Source: Clitopilus passeckerianus
Taxonomy: Eukaryota; Basidiomycota; Agaricomycetes; Agaricales; Entolomataceae
Direction: 5' to 3'
NCBI GenBank assembly: GCA_944990035.1
Contig: CALYLX010000036.1
Span: 248,001 to 312,000, forward strand
Length of the DNA: 64,000 nt
Shown: positions 1-12,340 of the stretch, in pieces
How the letters are laid out: every line of letters starts with the position of its first letter
Position numbering within the stretch: the stretch's first letter is position 1
Notes under the pieces: generated by a model
What the model was told of the DNA's origin: nothing
Database searches by the model: none
Seen by the model: only the letters and a program-made list of their open reading frames with translations
Position numbers and translations under genes: made by a program

Positions 1-1399
1 TGATCTTATTCGCCCGAGGAACTTGGGCTCCGCGACCTTCGAATCTGGTGTCGGAGGAGTCAAAGGCGAAGTCCCGGATTTTGATTAGGGCTCGGGGGGT
101 GGGTGTGGGGAGGGGTGCGGGTGCTGGTGTGGGTGCAGATGTTGCTTCCGACGCTGGCACAACTGCAGGTGCCGATGCAGGTGAGGATACCAAACCAGAT
201 CCCCGTCCAGACGTCCCAGACGCCGCCCCCTCAGCTATCGTCTCTACCACAACCGGGCTTTCAGCAATACTCGGCGCCGTCTCATTCGGGAAAAACGCAG
301 CCCGACTCGGCGAAGCGAGGGGGGATCCACCAATCCTAGATGACATCTGTAGTTGGCTGGAGAATCTGTTGGATTTCCTTGACCGGCGGGAGCTTGAGTT
401 CGCGCGGGAGAGGGATGTGGTTAGGTCTGCACCTCCAGCTCCTGCTCCCGGTCCGGGAGTACCAGTTTTGGAAGAGGTCGAGCGGGTGGACATCGTTGAT
501 GGGGCTTGGGAGACGCGACGGGAGAGCGCGGGGGAGGGAGGTGCGGGACGGTTAGGTGTGAGTTCGGGTGTGGAGGGGAGGTTGGATGCGGTTGAGACGC
601 GTTTGGGGTTTGGGTTTGGAGTGGGGGTGTCGAAGTAGGAATAGGATGAAGGTGGTTGGGACATGGAGGTGGGCCGGGAATTGGAGGGAGCCTGGACCTG
701 GGGTGGTGGTGGGGATTGGGGTTGCGCTTGTGCTGGCGCTTGTGGTTGCGTTGGCTGAGCGGAAAGAGGAGACGACTCGAACTCTGAGGGTGATGGGAGA
801 GTGATAGGTGTAGGTGTAGGCGATGATGGATCTTGCACATCTCCTGCTGTGGGCTCTTGGTCCGCGGATGTCCGACCTTTGATGTTCATAGTGGATGGAG
901 TCGGTGTGATCTCGTTCGCCTCATCCACATCAGATGAGAGGTGTGTCAAAGTAGCATTGGCAGCAGGGAGACTTGCACTCGACCTGGGGCTTTTAGCCGT
1001 ATGGCCATTCGTGGTGACTGGAGACGCAGATGCAGGCTCCATAAGTAGTGCAGAAGCCTCTGCAGTAGGTGATTTGGCAGCAGATCCAATCTGCGCAGGT
1101 AAAGCGCTATTTCTGGGCGATGACGAAGCAGATGTCGTCTGCGGCACCAGACTCGACTTACGGCTGTCCCGGCGAGCGCTGTGGGGAGGAGGCTTCACAG
1201 CGAACTCGTGAGCCCCAGGAGTAGGCGGTGGTAAGAACGAAGATCCTGGAGAGGGAAAGGGGGACGAAGAGGGCAAGGATTCGAGACGGATTGAGAGTGG
1301 GCGAGCTATATTTATGGAGTCAGTCCATTTTGGTCACGATGTCATAATAGATGAGGAAGTTCACGTACGTTGAGCCTCAGGATATACAGCAGATGCCAT
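1..1399 (-). CDS. Ser/Pro/Ala-rich protein of unknown function, N-terminal part (3' end outside window)
   Basis: I do not recognise the family. A short first exon (1399-1369) starts with ATG and encodes MASAVYPEAQ. A 63-nt intron (1368-1306; donor GTACGT, branch ACTGACT, acceptor ATATAG) joins it in frame to a second exon that stays open to the window edge, giving about 445 residues. The visible protein is low in complexity and rich in Ser, Pro and Ala. It looks disordered, with Ser/Arg-rich stretches. Close to the edge the composition changes to a more ordered segment (IKIRDFAFDSSDTRF). The opposite strand also carries open frames here, but they have no splice logic and arise from GC-rich, stop-poor sequence. 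The splice model and codon texture favour the minus strand. Function cannot be assigned because the conserved part is probably beyond the edge. Confidence 0.6.
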
Positions 1400-2609
1400 T
1401 TCAGAAGTTTGACCTTGGTTTTGGTGTAAGAAATTGTAACGTTCAACGTTCAAAAGGCTGCGGAATGCCGTAGAGAGTTAGATGACGAAGTCAAGCAGTC
1501 GATTGAGGGTTTCCGAGCAAAGGTTCGGGCCACAGCGTAGGTATACCGGGGTTAACGCTCGACAGCAGGTCTTTGAAGATGATCTTGGGTTTCTGCAAGG
1601 CCTGCTTGTTATTAACAGCAGTTCCTTTGTGTTGTTGATGTTGAAAGGACCAGAGGATCGTTGTTGGAAAGATTGAGCTGGGCCACTGCAGTCCCAGTCG
1701 CCGCCTTCCCACAGACCGTCAGATCCTTGTCGTCAAGGGAACTGGCCTATCAACTGTGTTTGCTCGTGTTGATATCATGTGGCCACCAGTCGGCAATCAG
1801 CTAACTCCGTTTTCATTTTGCTAAATTGCTTTCATTTCTTATGCTAAATAGTTCAGCGCTCAGCCATTCAAAAATAAAGCGCCGTATACAAAGATTCCTT
1901 GGGTAACAGCTAACTGAGAGACGATGAACCTGCACGCCTTCGCTTGGCTATACGGAATATTCTTCGGACCATATTACTGTCATATGGTCGTACTCCAAAT
2001 TCTCACCACGTTGGGGAGGAGGCTAACTCAGAACGGGAATGTCTAGAGGTAGAAGTTCACCGTATATGCAGTCGTTTGCGCCCTTTTATTACTCTTGCAA
2101 TCGGTGTATACGACTTGTGTCGCAAGTATCTATAGGTCTGCACCTCGATCAGAGGAGGTCAACGATGCGCGAAACTCTCGCAACGTCTTTGGGACCAAGT
2201 CGCCTTGGTACCGATCAGAAAGGCATCCATGCTCCAGAGTCCAGCAGCTTTCTCAGGATTGATATATTAACCAGCGTCTTCCTTCGAGTAGCGGAAGAAA
2301 GCGGTTGTTCATGACCACTTCGAGTCTACAATTATCCTAATCTAAATGGTGCATGCACCCCATTGATTCTCACTCTCTAACGAACAACGTGATGTGTCAG
2401 TGGCCTTTAAGAGCAGTGGCAGGAGTGGTCCGCACAAATCGTGGTCGGCAACAATTTCTTGGGTTACCGTCGATCCCTGGCGGGGCTTTAGTAGGACACA
2501 CCTGGTTCTCTGGTTCTGCTCTAAACCACTCTCCGAGTTACTAATTCGTTGAGCGGGGTGGGTTCCCAAAGAATACGTACCGTTGGAATATCTAGTACGA
2601 CAAGATCTA
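1400..2609. other. intergenic, no supported gene
   Basis: Only short open frames of under 100 codons are present on both strands, with no family similarity, no paired splice signals and no RNA-gene signature. The region presumably holds the promoter of the minus-strand gene ending the window and the 3' flank of the NLR gene. Confidence 0.5.
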
Positions 2610-5600
2610 CTACAAGTTACAGTCCCATGGCATCTGCGGCCCTATGTACTCTTCCAGAACTTCGGCAACCACTATATAACCCGCCTTCATTGCATATGCC
2701 CAAGGATCCATCCCATTATCATCCCGCATAAATGGATCTGCGCCTCGATCCAGAAGCAACCGAATAGTTGGTAGCTGAGACCCTTTGTCCGGATCCCTGA
2801 ACATCGTAGCTGCGTTGGCCGCATACGAAAGTGGGGTACGTCCCAATTTATCTTTGACATTCACCCCCGCGCCCGCGTCAAGGAGTGATTTTATGATTGT
2901 TAGGTCTTGAATTAACGCTCCAGCTGCGTATGATAACGGTGTTCGACCATCGTTATCTGCCAGGCTTGCGTTCGCTCCGGAATCCAGGAGTAGTAGTGCA
3001 CCATCGTTTTTGCCTTGGGCCGAGTAAGAGAGAGGAGTTCGACCAGCACCATCGGCAGCATTAACGTTGGCGCCATGCTTGACTAAGCACTTGATTGTGG
3101 TCAAGCTATCACCAAATAACCACGGGACTCCCGCCGCGTAAGAAATAGGTGTTCGGCCTATGTCATCCACGGCGTTCACGTCAACATCGCCGTGTTCAAA
3201 CATACGCTCGATGATTGTTGGGCGACAAGCTTCAGCAGCATGGCTTAGCTCTGTTCTTCCGGACCCGTCCTTGAACTCACGGTAGACACCAGCGTTCTCG
3301 ACGAGTAGGAGATCGAAAATTGTTTCTATGAATTCCAGATAGTCTCCGCGGAGTGCATAGGAGAGTAGGGAGCGACCTAGGTGACCTTTGGAAGTCACGG
3401 AACATAGTCCATGTTCGATTAAGAACAGGACAGTGATTTGATCCTGAAAGAACGCAGCATGGAACAGGAGCGTTGTGCCGTGCTTCTCACAGTTGGCAAC
3501 ATCTGGGAAAGCTTTACACACCAATTTCAAGGCGGAAAGGGAGTGGACGCGCATAAACCAATGCTCGGCTTGAAGGGGATTTGCCCCGGCTTTCAGTAGA
3601 GCGTTCACAGTGGAAACGTGGCCATATTCCGTCGCAGCCATTATCGAGCTATGTATCGTCTTGAGCTCAGTCCTTCCGGAGTCTAGAAGGCTTTCCACAA
3701 CTGTAGTGTGACCTTTAGCCGATGCCCAGGAAAGCGGTGTCCTCCCCCGTTCATCCACGGCATTGACCTCGATGTCTTCGTGGCATAGAAGGATATCGAC
3801 GATTTTGGTGTTTCCTTCAATGGCGGCCAGGCAGAGAGGGGTTCGGCCCTGTATATTCCTAGAGTTTACGTCGATACCGTCTGTTGTTAACAGCATCGAA
3901 ACTACCAAATCTTGATTGAGGATGGCGGCAAATGCCAAAGGTGTCATCTGGATACCGCCTGCGGCCCTGTTCACAGATTCTCCTGTATTAAAGGCATGGG
4001 ATAGCGTTTGAGAGAGGGAAAAACCGGAAGCAACATGAACAATGCCGCCGCTATCGGGAGCACAAGAAGGGTCGAGTATAGGATAAGGGAAAAGGGCGTG
4101 GGTGATGGTCGCAATCACTTCCTTGTCGGATAGAAATTCAAGAATCTCATGGACCATAGATTCTTCTTCTTCCACGCAATGGAAGCCCCAATTTCGAAGA
4201 GCGTAGTCCCGCAGGTTGCCAGATAGCTTTTCGGGGTTGGATTTCCCCGAGAATGTGGTAACCTTTGCACGGATGTAATCCATGCAAGTCCGTCCAAGAA
4301 AGCTATGGCGATGGCGAAGATACTCAGACTCTCGAAAGTATTCGTAGGCGGTCATATCTGATTATTCAAAGGATAAGTGAGATTCAAATGCGAGACAATG
4401 CAAATAGACTCACGAACGAAGCGAACAATCTGGGTTTCTTCGTCTATGATAACAAGGCCGGCACACACTCCAGTTATGGAGTCTCCAGGCGTGATGTAGT
4501 CGTCGAAGTCCAACCTTCCTGGTGCAACGGCAAGAGCCACTTGTAACTCCACTAGAGTTAAAGGCCGTAGTGATCTAGCAACCCATGCGAGTACCCTCTG
4601 AGCGAGTTCCCTCCTATGGCTGTCCTGGCCCTCGACACGCTCGAGGATATAGTGATAAGCCTCTGCGAGGTTTGTGGACAGTTTCTTGAGGGTATCACGT
4701 ATCTCTCCGAGGTTTAGCAGGGCAGATAATCGATCCACATGGAGTTTAGCGGGTAGAAAGCTGTATGTAGTCAGTCCGCCTATACATCGCCTAAATTCAT
4801 TGTGTCCAGCGTACCGCATGTCTGAGGCTTTCAGCACCGATTTCACGATATCCAGGCGGATCTTTCGTGCAAACGACATTTCGCTGATGATACGGCCATT
4901 CACATATCGTTCTATATCCACCTCCTGCCCAGTGATTTCAAGGCGGTGCGATCCTCGCGCTTTGAATATGCCTTCCATGCCCCCAAGAACACGAGATGTA
5001 ATCATCAACCTGACCACCGTGCTGAGCCCAGTTATGGTGTCAAGCAGAGACAAAATTGTGGCATCATTGAAAGACTCCACGAATTCATCCAGTGCATCCA
5101 ATACGACATAGAATGCCATATCTCCTAGCATTTGAAGGACATCGGAGACGATTCCTGCGAGTAAGCTCTGAGTGGGATGTTCGTTCTTATGCTTCTCGTA
5201 GGCTTCCTTGAAAGTGGACCTTCCCTGGGGCTTATGCTGGTAGATTTGTCGAGCAATGGCGCCTAGTACGGTGGCAATCGTTTGGTCCCTTTGTCGCTTG
5301 TAATCGAAGTAGACGAACAGGGTTAACCTATGTCCATTCCTTTGGAGGTCGTTGATGGCGGTCGACCTACAAGTCAGATTAGCAGTTAAACAGAGTTCGG
5401 TGGTAGCGGGCGCACGCAATGATTGTCTTTCCCGAGCCGGCTGAAAGAGGAATGAGTGAACTCGTCCAGTCCAGGAACAGACTTCAGGGGATACTCACGC
5501 ATTCCAGGGCACCAGAGGATCGCATGGCCATCCCCAGACCTCCAACTATGGTATTCTTGGCTATTGAGAAACCAGTCTCCAGTACCTTCGGCTTTCCTTC

Positions 5601-6203
5601 GATAATTATCCCTCTGAATGGAGGTGTAGTCGACTTGCCCCAGCCAGTTCATAATGGGCTGATCATCCTCGCCTAATTCGTACTTGAGTTTTCCAATGAA
5701 GTATGTTTTGTTGGATAGGCGCTTACCGATAGTAATGTCGTCTGCGAATGACAGACATTAGGTATAGGTCGCCGCATCAATCAAAAATGACACGTACAAT
5801 GGTCGCCGTGAACTTCGATGAACCTGCTACCAGTTATCACAACGTTTGTCACCCCAGAGAGCCGTTCGCCACCCAGGGCTCTGAAGCTCTCTATTGTGTC
5901 CAAGAAGCATGCAAAATCGGCCAGGATACAGCTCGACCACGTACCATCAGTTCGAATGGATTCAAACCTGCCAGTTTTCCAGGATTCCAGGAACCGCCGC
6001 CTAAATTGCCCCTGCTGTTCCAAGTAATCTTCCAGAAAGTCGGTTCCCGGAGTATCTGCACCCTCGAACGAAGACCTGAGAAGGGTGTGAAGCACTTTAG
6101 CTTCCGAGGATCCTCTGAAGGATTTCGGAGTGGCGAGGTAATCCGAGTAGGGATATTTTTCAAGGATAGCGTGATCACTAGCTTCGTTTGTAGGTATTGA
6201 CAT
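2610..6203 (-). CDS. NACHT-ankyrin NLR-like (STAND) protein, NLR 1
   Basis: Seven exons: 6203-5798, 5741-5727, 5672-5499, 5440-5416, 5366-4815, 4760-4414, 4357-2610. All junctions have GT/AG introns of 49-58 nt and the joined frame gives 1088 residues. An N-terminal domain (about 1-115) resembles that of the NLR at 39098 and is otherwise unrecognised. It is followed by a GSRFIEVHGDH motif ending at residue 135 and a 5-residue mini-exon. The NACHT ATPase follows: Walker A GMPGSGKT at 197-204, split by an intron, and Walker B VVLDALDEF near 294-302. An FVHMTAYEYF element sits near 504, then about ten ankyrin repeats with GRTPLSYAA-type turns fill about 630-1070. Fungal NACHT proteins are cytosolic nucleotide-driven receptors in non-self recognition and programmed cell death. 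The ligand cannot be read from sequence. The first in-frame ATG after an upstream region without one was chosen as start. Confidence 0.9.
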
Positions 6204-6561
6204 TGTATGCCTAGAGGCCTGGCCTGAGGTCCTGGTCAGTGGTGATGGTATAGGTTGAAGATTATCGTCGCAGGGCAAAGGGTGGCGAGCTGGTACAAGC
6301 GCTCAGCACAGCAATATTGGGGGAACGGCGCTTATAGCTGTTTTCATAATTACTCGAGTATATGGAATCGCGTTTTAAATGGCCCCTCTGTTTATTTATA
6401 ACGGTGTTTTAGCCAAATAGAATCCATATGGGCCGATCTGTTGTCCAACTGCGAGTGTCGTGAAGTCTCGAGTCTGAGTACTACAGCGAATAGTGACGAA
6501 TTTTATGGTTAATTTTAAATAGAAACCTCTACGAACAACTCTGACAATAATACTTATAAGT
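6204..6561. other. intergenic between NLR 1 and MTAP gene
   Basis: AT-rich spacer of about 360 bases holding the upstream region of the minus-strand NLR gene and the 3' flank of the phosphorylase gene. No gene or clear regulatory motif is visible. Confidence 0.4.
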
Positions 6562-7716
6562 CTACTCCTCATCTCCACCGAAATACTCGGGAAGAATATA
6601 CGCCAACCTCTCTCTATCTTCCGGCTTCTGCTTCTCCGACTTCGGCATGATGCTGAACTTCATCGAACCCTTCTCCTCGAGCAACAAGCCAGCTCCTTCA
6701 GCATCGACGTTGTTAATAGCTTGATGAAGTTCCTCCAGAATTGAAGCAGCGACGAGACGAGAGATGTCGGCGTTAGTCTTGAGGGTCTTGAATACTTCTG
6801 CTGCGGTGACGGACTCTGAGTTCTCCCTCCAAGAATCATAGTCGGTAGCCGTAGCAATGAGGGCGTAACTATATATGCATTCAACTTCGTAGAACGCCAA
6901 GATGCTAACGCGAGACTTACCTGATTTCAGCTTCTCTAGCAAGCTTAGCCTCCGGAAGAACGCTCATGTTAATCAAGTCGCCTCCCCACAACCTGTACAT
7001 CCGGCTCTCCGCACGCGTCGAGAACTGAGGACCCTCCATGCATACAATAGTCTTATCCGTGAACAACTTCACGCCTCTTCCCTCTTCCTCCAGGACCGTC
7101 TTCACCTTTCCTTCCAACCAGCGAACCAGCCCATTCGAGAATGGATCACCGAACGCAGCATGAGCAACGATGCTTGTGCCCTCAAAGAAACTTGCGGGTC
7201 TTACTCCCTTGGTGCGGTCGATGATTTGGCTGGGAAGGGCGAAGGATCCTGGGGAGATCTCTTCGCGCAGGGAGCCGACGGCGGAGAAGGCGACGATGAC
7301 GGAGACGCCAAGGGATTTGAGGGCAGCGATGTTGGCCCTTGCGGGTACGGCTGAGGGGTTAATGGTGTGGCCTTTTCCGTGGCGAGTCAAGAAGGCGACT
7401 TGGGTTCCGGATGGAAGAGAGCAGATGGTAATTGGCGCGGAAGGGAATCCCCAAGGCTATGTCATTCGGTTATGGTCGCCCGATGTCGAGAAGGCCGAAA
7501 TGGCTTACGGTTTTTGGGTTAGCTTCTTTTCTGAAGGAATGGTCGGATAATGTAGCGTGTTATCTGAGGGGAACGTACACAAAGGTGAGGTTGTCGAGGT
7601 GGTATAGCCCGCTACCACCGATGACCCCAATCAGAACTATACAAGTTTGAGATTTGGAACCTTAAAAATATGGAAGGACTGTAGTCTTGCTACTACTCAC
7701 CCTTATCTTGAGTCAT
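6562..7716 (-). CDS. MEU1: S-methyl-5'-thioadenosine phosphorylase
   Basis: This enzyme cleaves methylthioadenosine with phosphate to adenine and methylthioribose-1-phosphate in the methionine salvage pathway. Five exons (7716-7701, 7636-7579, 7530-7509, 7456-6921, 6868-6562) give 312 residues, normal for the family. They include a 22-nt exon encoding only KEANPKT plus part of a Val. Recognisable blocks in order are GVIGGSGLY, the phosphate-binding [66 protein letters not shown] and ATDYDSW (purine-binding Asp region). Every intron is 48-64 nt with consensus ends and the frame closes exactly. This is the clearest housekeeping gene in the window and appears intact. Confidence 0.95.
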
Positions 7717-8219
7717 GGTACGAGGGTATGTTCAAAGGAAAGTCCTGTTTCCCAGCAACGGCAGAAAAGCTCGCAGCACGATGGCGGAAGAATCAAAGAA
7801 AATTGCATGGCGGTGTTGACAAACCGAGATCAGAGATAAGATCGGTTCCCGGCCCGGTCTCCATCTACACCTCAATTCGGAACCAGCCACCTAATTTCTA
7901 CCTCTACAGGAGCAAACGCGGTCGTGTAGCAGCCAAAGCCTACAAGTACCGACGAAAAGAGGCAATAACTAGGTTTGTGGAGACAACGGGCCATGTACTG
8001 GATTATTGAACGTAAGGGTGCACCCCCTGACCTGGAAACCAATAAACCGCCATGTTGAACCTCCTCAAGCACATCGAGACTCGGGGTGACCATCCTGAAT
8101 TTCCGACAGCCTGCAATAAAGACGCCAGGATTAGAAGTATACAGGAAAGACGACATACTTACACTATGGACGGTAATCAAACAGGGTTCTTCGCAAAGCT
8201 AGGATTGCCTTAAATTCCA

Positions 8220-9300
8220 TTAATGAGTGTGATCTGCACGACAAAGGTCAGAAGGGGAAAGATTCAAGGGAAGGGAAGGCGTACAATGATGAACGGTGGT
8301 ATAGCTATGGCCAGAGACATGTTGATAGTTGCCGGCTTGCATCGTGTTCAATCCGTCCTGGCTAGGACGATGCCTACTGACGGAAACGCTCTGGTCGCTT
8401 GCCTGTATCTCCGTGACATTGGTTGCAGACGTGACAGTCCCAGAATTCGACTGCGAGCGAGTATGTTGGCGAGAGTGGAGAGGAATGATGGTTTCAGTTT
8501 GTGCCTTCTCTGATTTCGATTAGTCCCCGAATATGCTTGAAGATTGCGATGAGATACTCACTTCGAATTCTACGACGTCTCACCAATAACCAGCCCAGCA
8601 GTCCTAAGAATATTATAACCGCAACCGAAACAGCACAACCTATAATAAGGTTACGCGTATAATCTCCCATATCGAAACCCCCTCCATGCGAAGGGGTTGG
8701 TTCCGGCGTCCCAGTGGACGTCCTTTGAGCGTCTGTCTGGGTTGCCGTATTCGAGGGTCCAGGAATGCTCGTAGCAGTACTAGGACCATCCGATGGCGAA
8801 TCAGGGTTCTTGAAATACCCTGAACACATTTTGTGGTCAACGACCCGCACGCAGTCGGTCGAGATGTCAGTGTTCGTACAGATCCATAGAAGGTGGTTGG
8901 GATCATCGCAACGGACCCATTCGGCTCCTTCTGAGGCGGGTATGCAGGCGCCGGGGGCGCAGCAGACTGCGTGAACGCCCGCACGTTGACTGCTGGCGTA
9001 GTCCATCATGGCGCCTTCGCAGTAGGTCTGGCCTGCCAGCTGCCAGCTTGGTGTAGATGTGTCGTTGTTGGAGCATCCTGCGTCACTTGTACGAGAACCT
9101 AGGAGTGTGGTGTGGATGGATATCTCGTGCTGGGCTTCATGTAGCGTATTTTCGTGAGTACTGTTATGGGAGGCAGGAAAGAGCGAGGAAGGGCCAGAAA
9201 GATCATCCACTTCAGTGTCGTTGGCTGAAGGATACGAATTCCAGGAGAAGACGACAGCTTGAGGTGATGTCGTTCCAGCGACATCGCAGTTATTGCTCAT
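8220..9300 (-). CDS. Cys-rich single-pass membrane protein, family member P1
   Basis: Three exons (9300-8562, 8509-8285, 8233-8220) give 325 residues. The outer part has many Cys (CCAPGAC, CTNTDISTDC, CSGYF), then a Ser/Thr-rich stalk, one transmembrane segment near 217-240 and a stop-transfer RRRR. The cytoplasmic tail ends in the motif GNYQHVSGHSYTTVHH, interrupted by an intron in phase 1, and the last mini-exon encodes YHTH and the stop. Paralogues lie at 10039-11163, 35797-36681 and 37104-38083. I do not recognise a named family. No signal peptide is seen at this ATG, but the frame is open further upstream, so the true start may lie in an unrecognised exon. The architecture suggests a receptor-like protein. 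The tail motif is shared with the NLRs in this window. Confidence 0.7.
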
Positions 9301-10038
9301 CGAGCAGTGGGTGAGAAAGGTGCGTCCAGACCCGTCGAGGGTGACTGTGGTCTGGCCAAGTGAGGAAAGCCATCTTTGGCGGTGAGACTGCTAGATCAAC
9401 CATGGAGGCTGAGCACGGCGTTCGTTGCTAGAGTAAAGGGATCATGTGGCGAAGACGTGTGCTGTGAAAACCCTTAGTAACATAAGAGTGTCAAGGTCCG
9501 GCGTAATAGGACAGGATGGGCGCTAAAGGTCGCCATTGGAAACATCTGTTGGCGAATTCTGAGTCCCTAGAAAGGTAGAATTCATGTTTATCATCAACAT
9601 GTGTCGTTGATGTAAACACCAAAGAGGTTGCTTCGTGGCTGTACCGGGACAAGGAAATTTGCGAGGAATATTTGATCTGTCGCGACACCATCAAGCGCAA
9701 ACTCCCCGTATTCACAAAACTAGGAAACGGACATGAAATCGTTCAGGGTGGAACGCGGTAAGTACTCAGTCCTATTCTCGAAACATAACGTTCCATGTAG
9801 CGCTATGGAGCTGAAAGGCTAAGATAAGATATGATTAATTTAAAGTGTTCGTCGTTCTATCTCAGGTATATCACCATCGACTTTGCTGAACGGGCCCAGT
9901 TTTATCTTCCCCTACTCTCTTGACGCGACGAACGCACTCTCTCGAATACCTCGCTTTGGAATCCCAGCTATGGATAGCAAGAGCCTTTGCTTCCGCCCAG
10001 GAATTAGCCTGCTGTGGCTTAAGCATGAAGGTGATTTA
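9301..10038. other. intergenic between P1 and P2
   Basis: No supported gene. Short frames on both strands lack splice partners and similarity. It contains the upstream region of P1 and the 3' flank of P2. Confidence 0.4.
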
Positions 10039-11163
10039 TCAAGACGATTGCGATGGATGATCTACAGAGGGATAATCGGCCTTATGAATTAAATACGTGG
10101 CTCGGAGCTTACAGTGATTGACCGTTACATTGTTATAGTTGCTCATGTTACCAGCAACGCTGGTCAGATTCGAGTCCATGACCATATTTGATGATTCAGA
10201 GTTAGTGCTCGTGGTGTACCCAGAATTGGCGTAATCGGAAGTCTGGACTGGGTGGTAGCCTTGGTATGTTAATGCGCCGGAGTTCGGAAATGATGAGCCA
10301 GTTGCTGGTGGCGATATTGGAGGTGCTGCGACTAGTGGATGGACTGGAACTAGGAACGATTTAACCGGAAGGTTCGAGAGAGATATCCAAATGGCAAAAC
10401 TCACCTAGTTGATACCGACGTCGCTTCCGAACGAGCACCCACATAAATACGAGGAGAAGAAGTCCACCGACTGATGCAACAACTGCGATGATAATGGTCC
10501 TTGTTTGTGAACTATTTTCGGCAGCGTTCGAATTGGGCGTATTGTTCGATGTTGGGATGCCACTTGGGAAGGTAAAGGATGTCGGAGTCGTAAATTGACT
10601 GGGAATCGAAAATCGGGTTGGATTTGGGGAGGAACCTCCGGTGACGGTTGTAGGAGTAGTGAAATTGCCTGAACATATCGACTGATCGCGGGTGTTAACA
10701 CATTCCACCGATGATCCATCGTTAACGCAGAACCACAGTTGACGACCTGCGTTAGAACATAATAGTTGCGGCCCGGATAGAGGATCGCTTGTTTTCGAAT
10801 CTGCCGCCGAGCAGAATCCGGAGTCACAGCAGAGTGAATTGAGCCCCGGATTTTGCACGCTGGCGAACTGCATGATAGTAGTACTGCAGGAATCTGCGTG
10901 GGGACCGCTCCAATCGACAACATGGCAGCCACTTCCCACTACGCACGCATGCTGTTGGCCGTGGGCTCCAATGCAGAGGGTAGTAAGTAGATGCTGCAAT
11001 CTGGGAAGCTCGAGGGGCCAGTGTATCGTGTTAGCATGCATTCGAAGACGAATGGGTCGGTCCCGGAACCAGCGAACACGTCCTTCGCTAGTTGGATATC
11101 GCTAGATCCAAATCCCTGGCAGTTCGAGTCGGTGAATTGTGAGGCTCCCCCGTTGGAGCTCAT
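10039..11163 (-). pseudogene. Cys-rich single-pass membrane protein P2, one-base frameshift
   Basis: Exons 11163-10405, 10349-10113 and 10061-10039 match the P1/P3 architecture: Cys-rich outer part (HACVVGSGC, CCDSGFC, LWFCVNDGSSVEC, ICSGNF), one membrane segment (IIIAVVASVGGLLLLVFMWV) and a basic RKRRR. The tail has SVAGNMSNYNNVTVNH before a phase-1 intron, then YHPSQSS and the stop. Between the Cys of FPDC and the Cys of LCIG the paralogues have 21 bases and this copy has 20, so the frame shifts near 10985. Exon 1 is 759 nt where phase requires one more base. No intron can explain this. Either the gene is recently broken or one base is missing from the assembly. The rest of the gene shows no other damage. 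Confidence 0.65.
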
Positions 11164-11777
11164 TCAGTGAACCTATGTCAGGCGGGCGCTGAGAATGTAG
11201 TTAATAGGAGGGATATGAGGGAGCTCTGCCATAAACGCCGTTTAATTGCCAATCGTTCCTGGGCCAGAGCTGGGAAGAACAATGTTGAACAGAAGGGGAT
11301 CTCGGTCAAGGCACTATCAGTCAGGACCTTCTGATCATGGTTCGGCAACGAGATCCCGAGATTTGGAAGGCGAGAGTTATGGATCGGCTTCAAGACGGGC
11401 ATCTAGTCATTCAGGTGATGATTCTGGTGAATCATAGTCACGGTCCAGATGCTTTGAGCCGATACGAAAGCTACATCCAGCGTTTAGAAGAAAACCGATG
11501 TGGCAGTGCCATTGAATTAGCAGCACTGATCACAAGAACGAGGAGACACCCTAGGGACTCGCCTGGCCGCGGTCACAGCAGTCTGGTGACCGCGCGCGGC
11601 CGAATGGCAGGCCGTCACAAATTTTGGTGACCGCCATGGAGGCACTGCTGTGAGCAGGGAGACTCGTGTTTGGCTACATAGGGGCATAGTAAACAAAGCC
11701 TGTACTCGTACCGTGTCGACTTGAATCCCACTTCTCTCAGTCTCTCGCCTTGCTCATACTGAGGACTCGCCAGTCCG
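11164..11777. other. intergenic with GC-rich hairpin near 11565
   Basis: No gene is supported. The stretch runs from the start of P2 to the first ATG of the recombinase gene and contains the inverted-repeat structure annotated separately. Confidence 0.4.
11565..11640. repeat. left copy of 15-nt inverted repeat with local hairpin
   Basis: CTGGTGACCGCGCGC at 11583-11597 matches exactly, in inverse orientation, the sequence at 33581-33595. Locally, GGCCGCGGTCAC (11565-11576) pairs with GTGACC-GCG-CGC-GGCC just downstream, and a further GTCAC/GGTGACC pair follows. In both copies a (G)GTCAC element lies 16 bases inside the 15-mer. The two copies bracket the recombinase and nuclease genes. Confidence 0.5.
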
Positions 11778-12335
11778 ATGGCCTCGCCGACCGGACCGCT
11801 TCTCCTGCCTGCAATAGATCCAGCGCTTATCGAGCTGTCAAGGACGAACACTGCCCCCATCACCACGAGTTCATCAACGCCCGCCGTTTCTGGAAGCGAC
11901 GCCGAACCTTCGGTAAACAACGTCTCGCCCTTGGATTTGAACGGCCAGAAGCTTTCAAAAGAAGCCTTCCAAGCCAAACTGTGAGTGTCGGCCTCGATCT
12001 CGGCGTGGGTCAAAAAATAATGAATGAATCCGTCTCAGTGGAAAGCACCGCATCAAGGAGCCACTCAGGACAGCATGTGACGCTCTCCAGATTCGTGTAC
12101 CTCGTAGGGCAACAGTTGCTCGCCTTTGCAACGAGTTATTGAATTATTGGTACGTCGTGCAAGGGAATAACATTGAGCGAGACTCTAATCAGTGTGCGTT
12201 TTGGTTACAGGTATCCCGAGACGGTCGTTCATAGCCCTCCACCCGCCCTCCCTCCAACACTATCTCTCCCAGCGACACCTGCATCCCGACCCAGACCGGC
12301 TACAGCAGATGATTTTACGCTTACGTCCCCATGCT

Positions 12336-12340
12336 CTGAC
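12336..12340. repeat. target-site duplication of outer Gypsy element A, left copy (CTGAC)
   Basis: CTGAC directly precedes the TGTTATG start of the 5' LTR and is repeated at 26806-26810 directly after the final ...TTAACA of the 3' LTR. A five-base duplication is typical of Ty3/Gypsy integration. Confidence 0.9.

Noticed and set aside
48..840. Open frames on the plus strand and in another minus frame over the Ser/Pro-rich gene
   Set aside because: GC-rich, low-complexity sequence leaves several frames open. Only the minus frame with a spliced ATG exon fits a gene.
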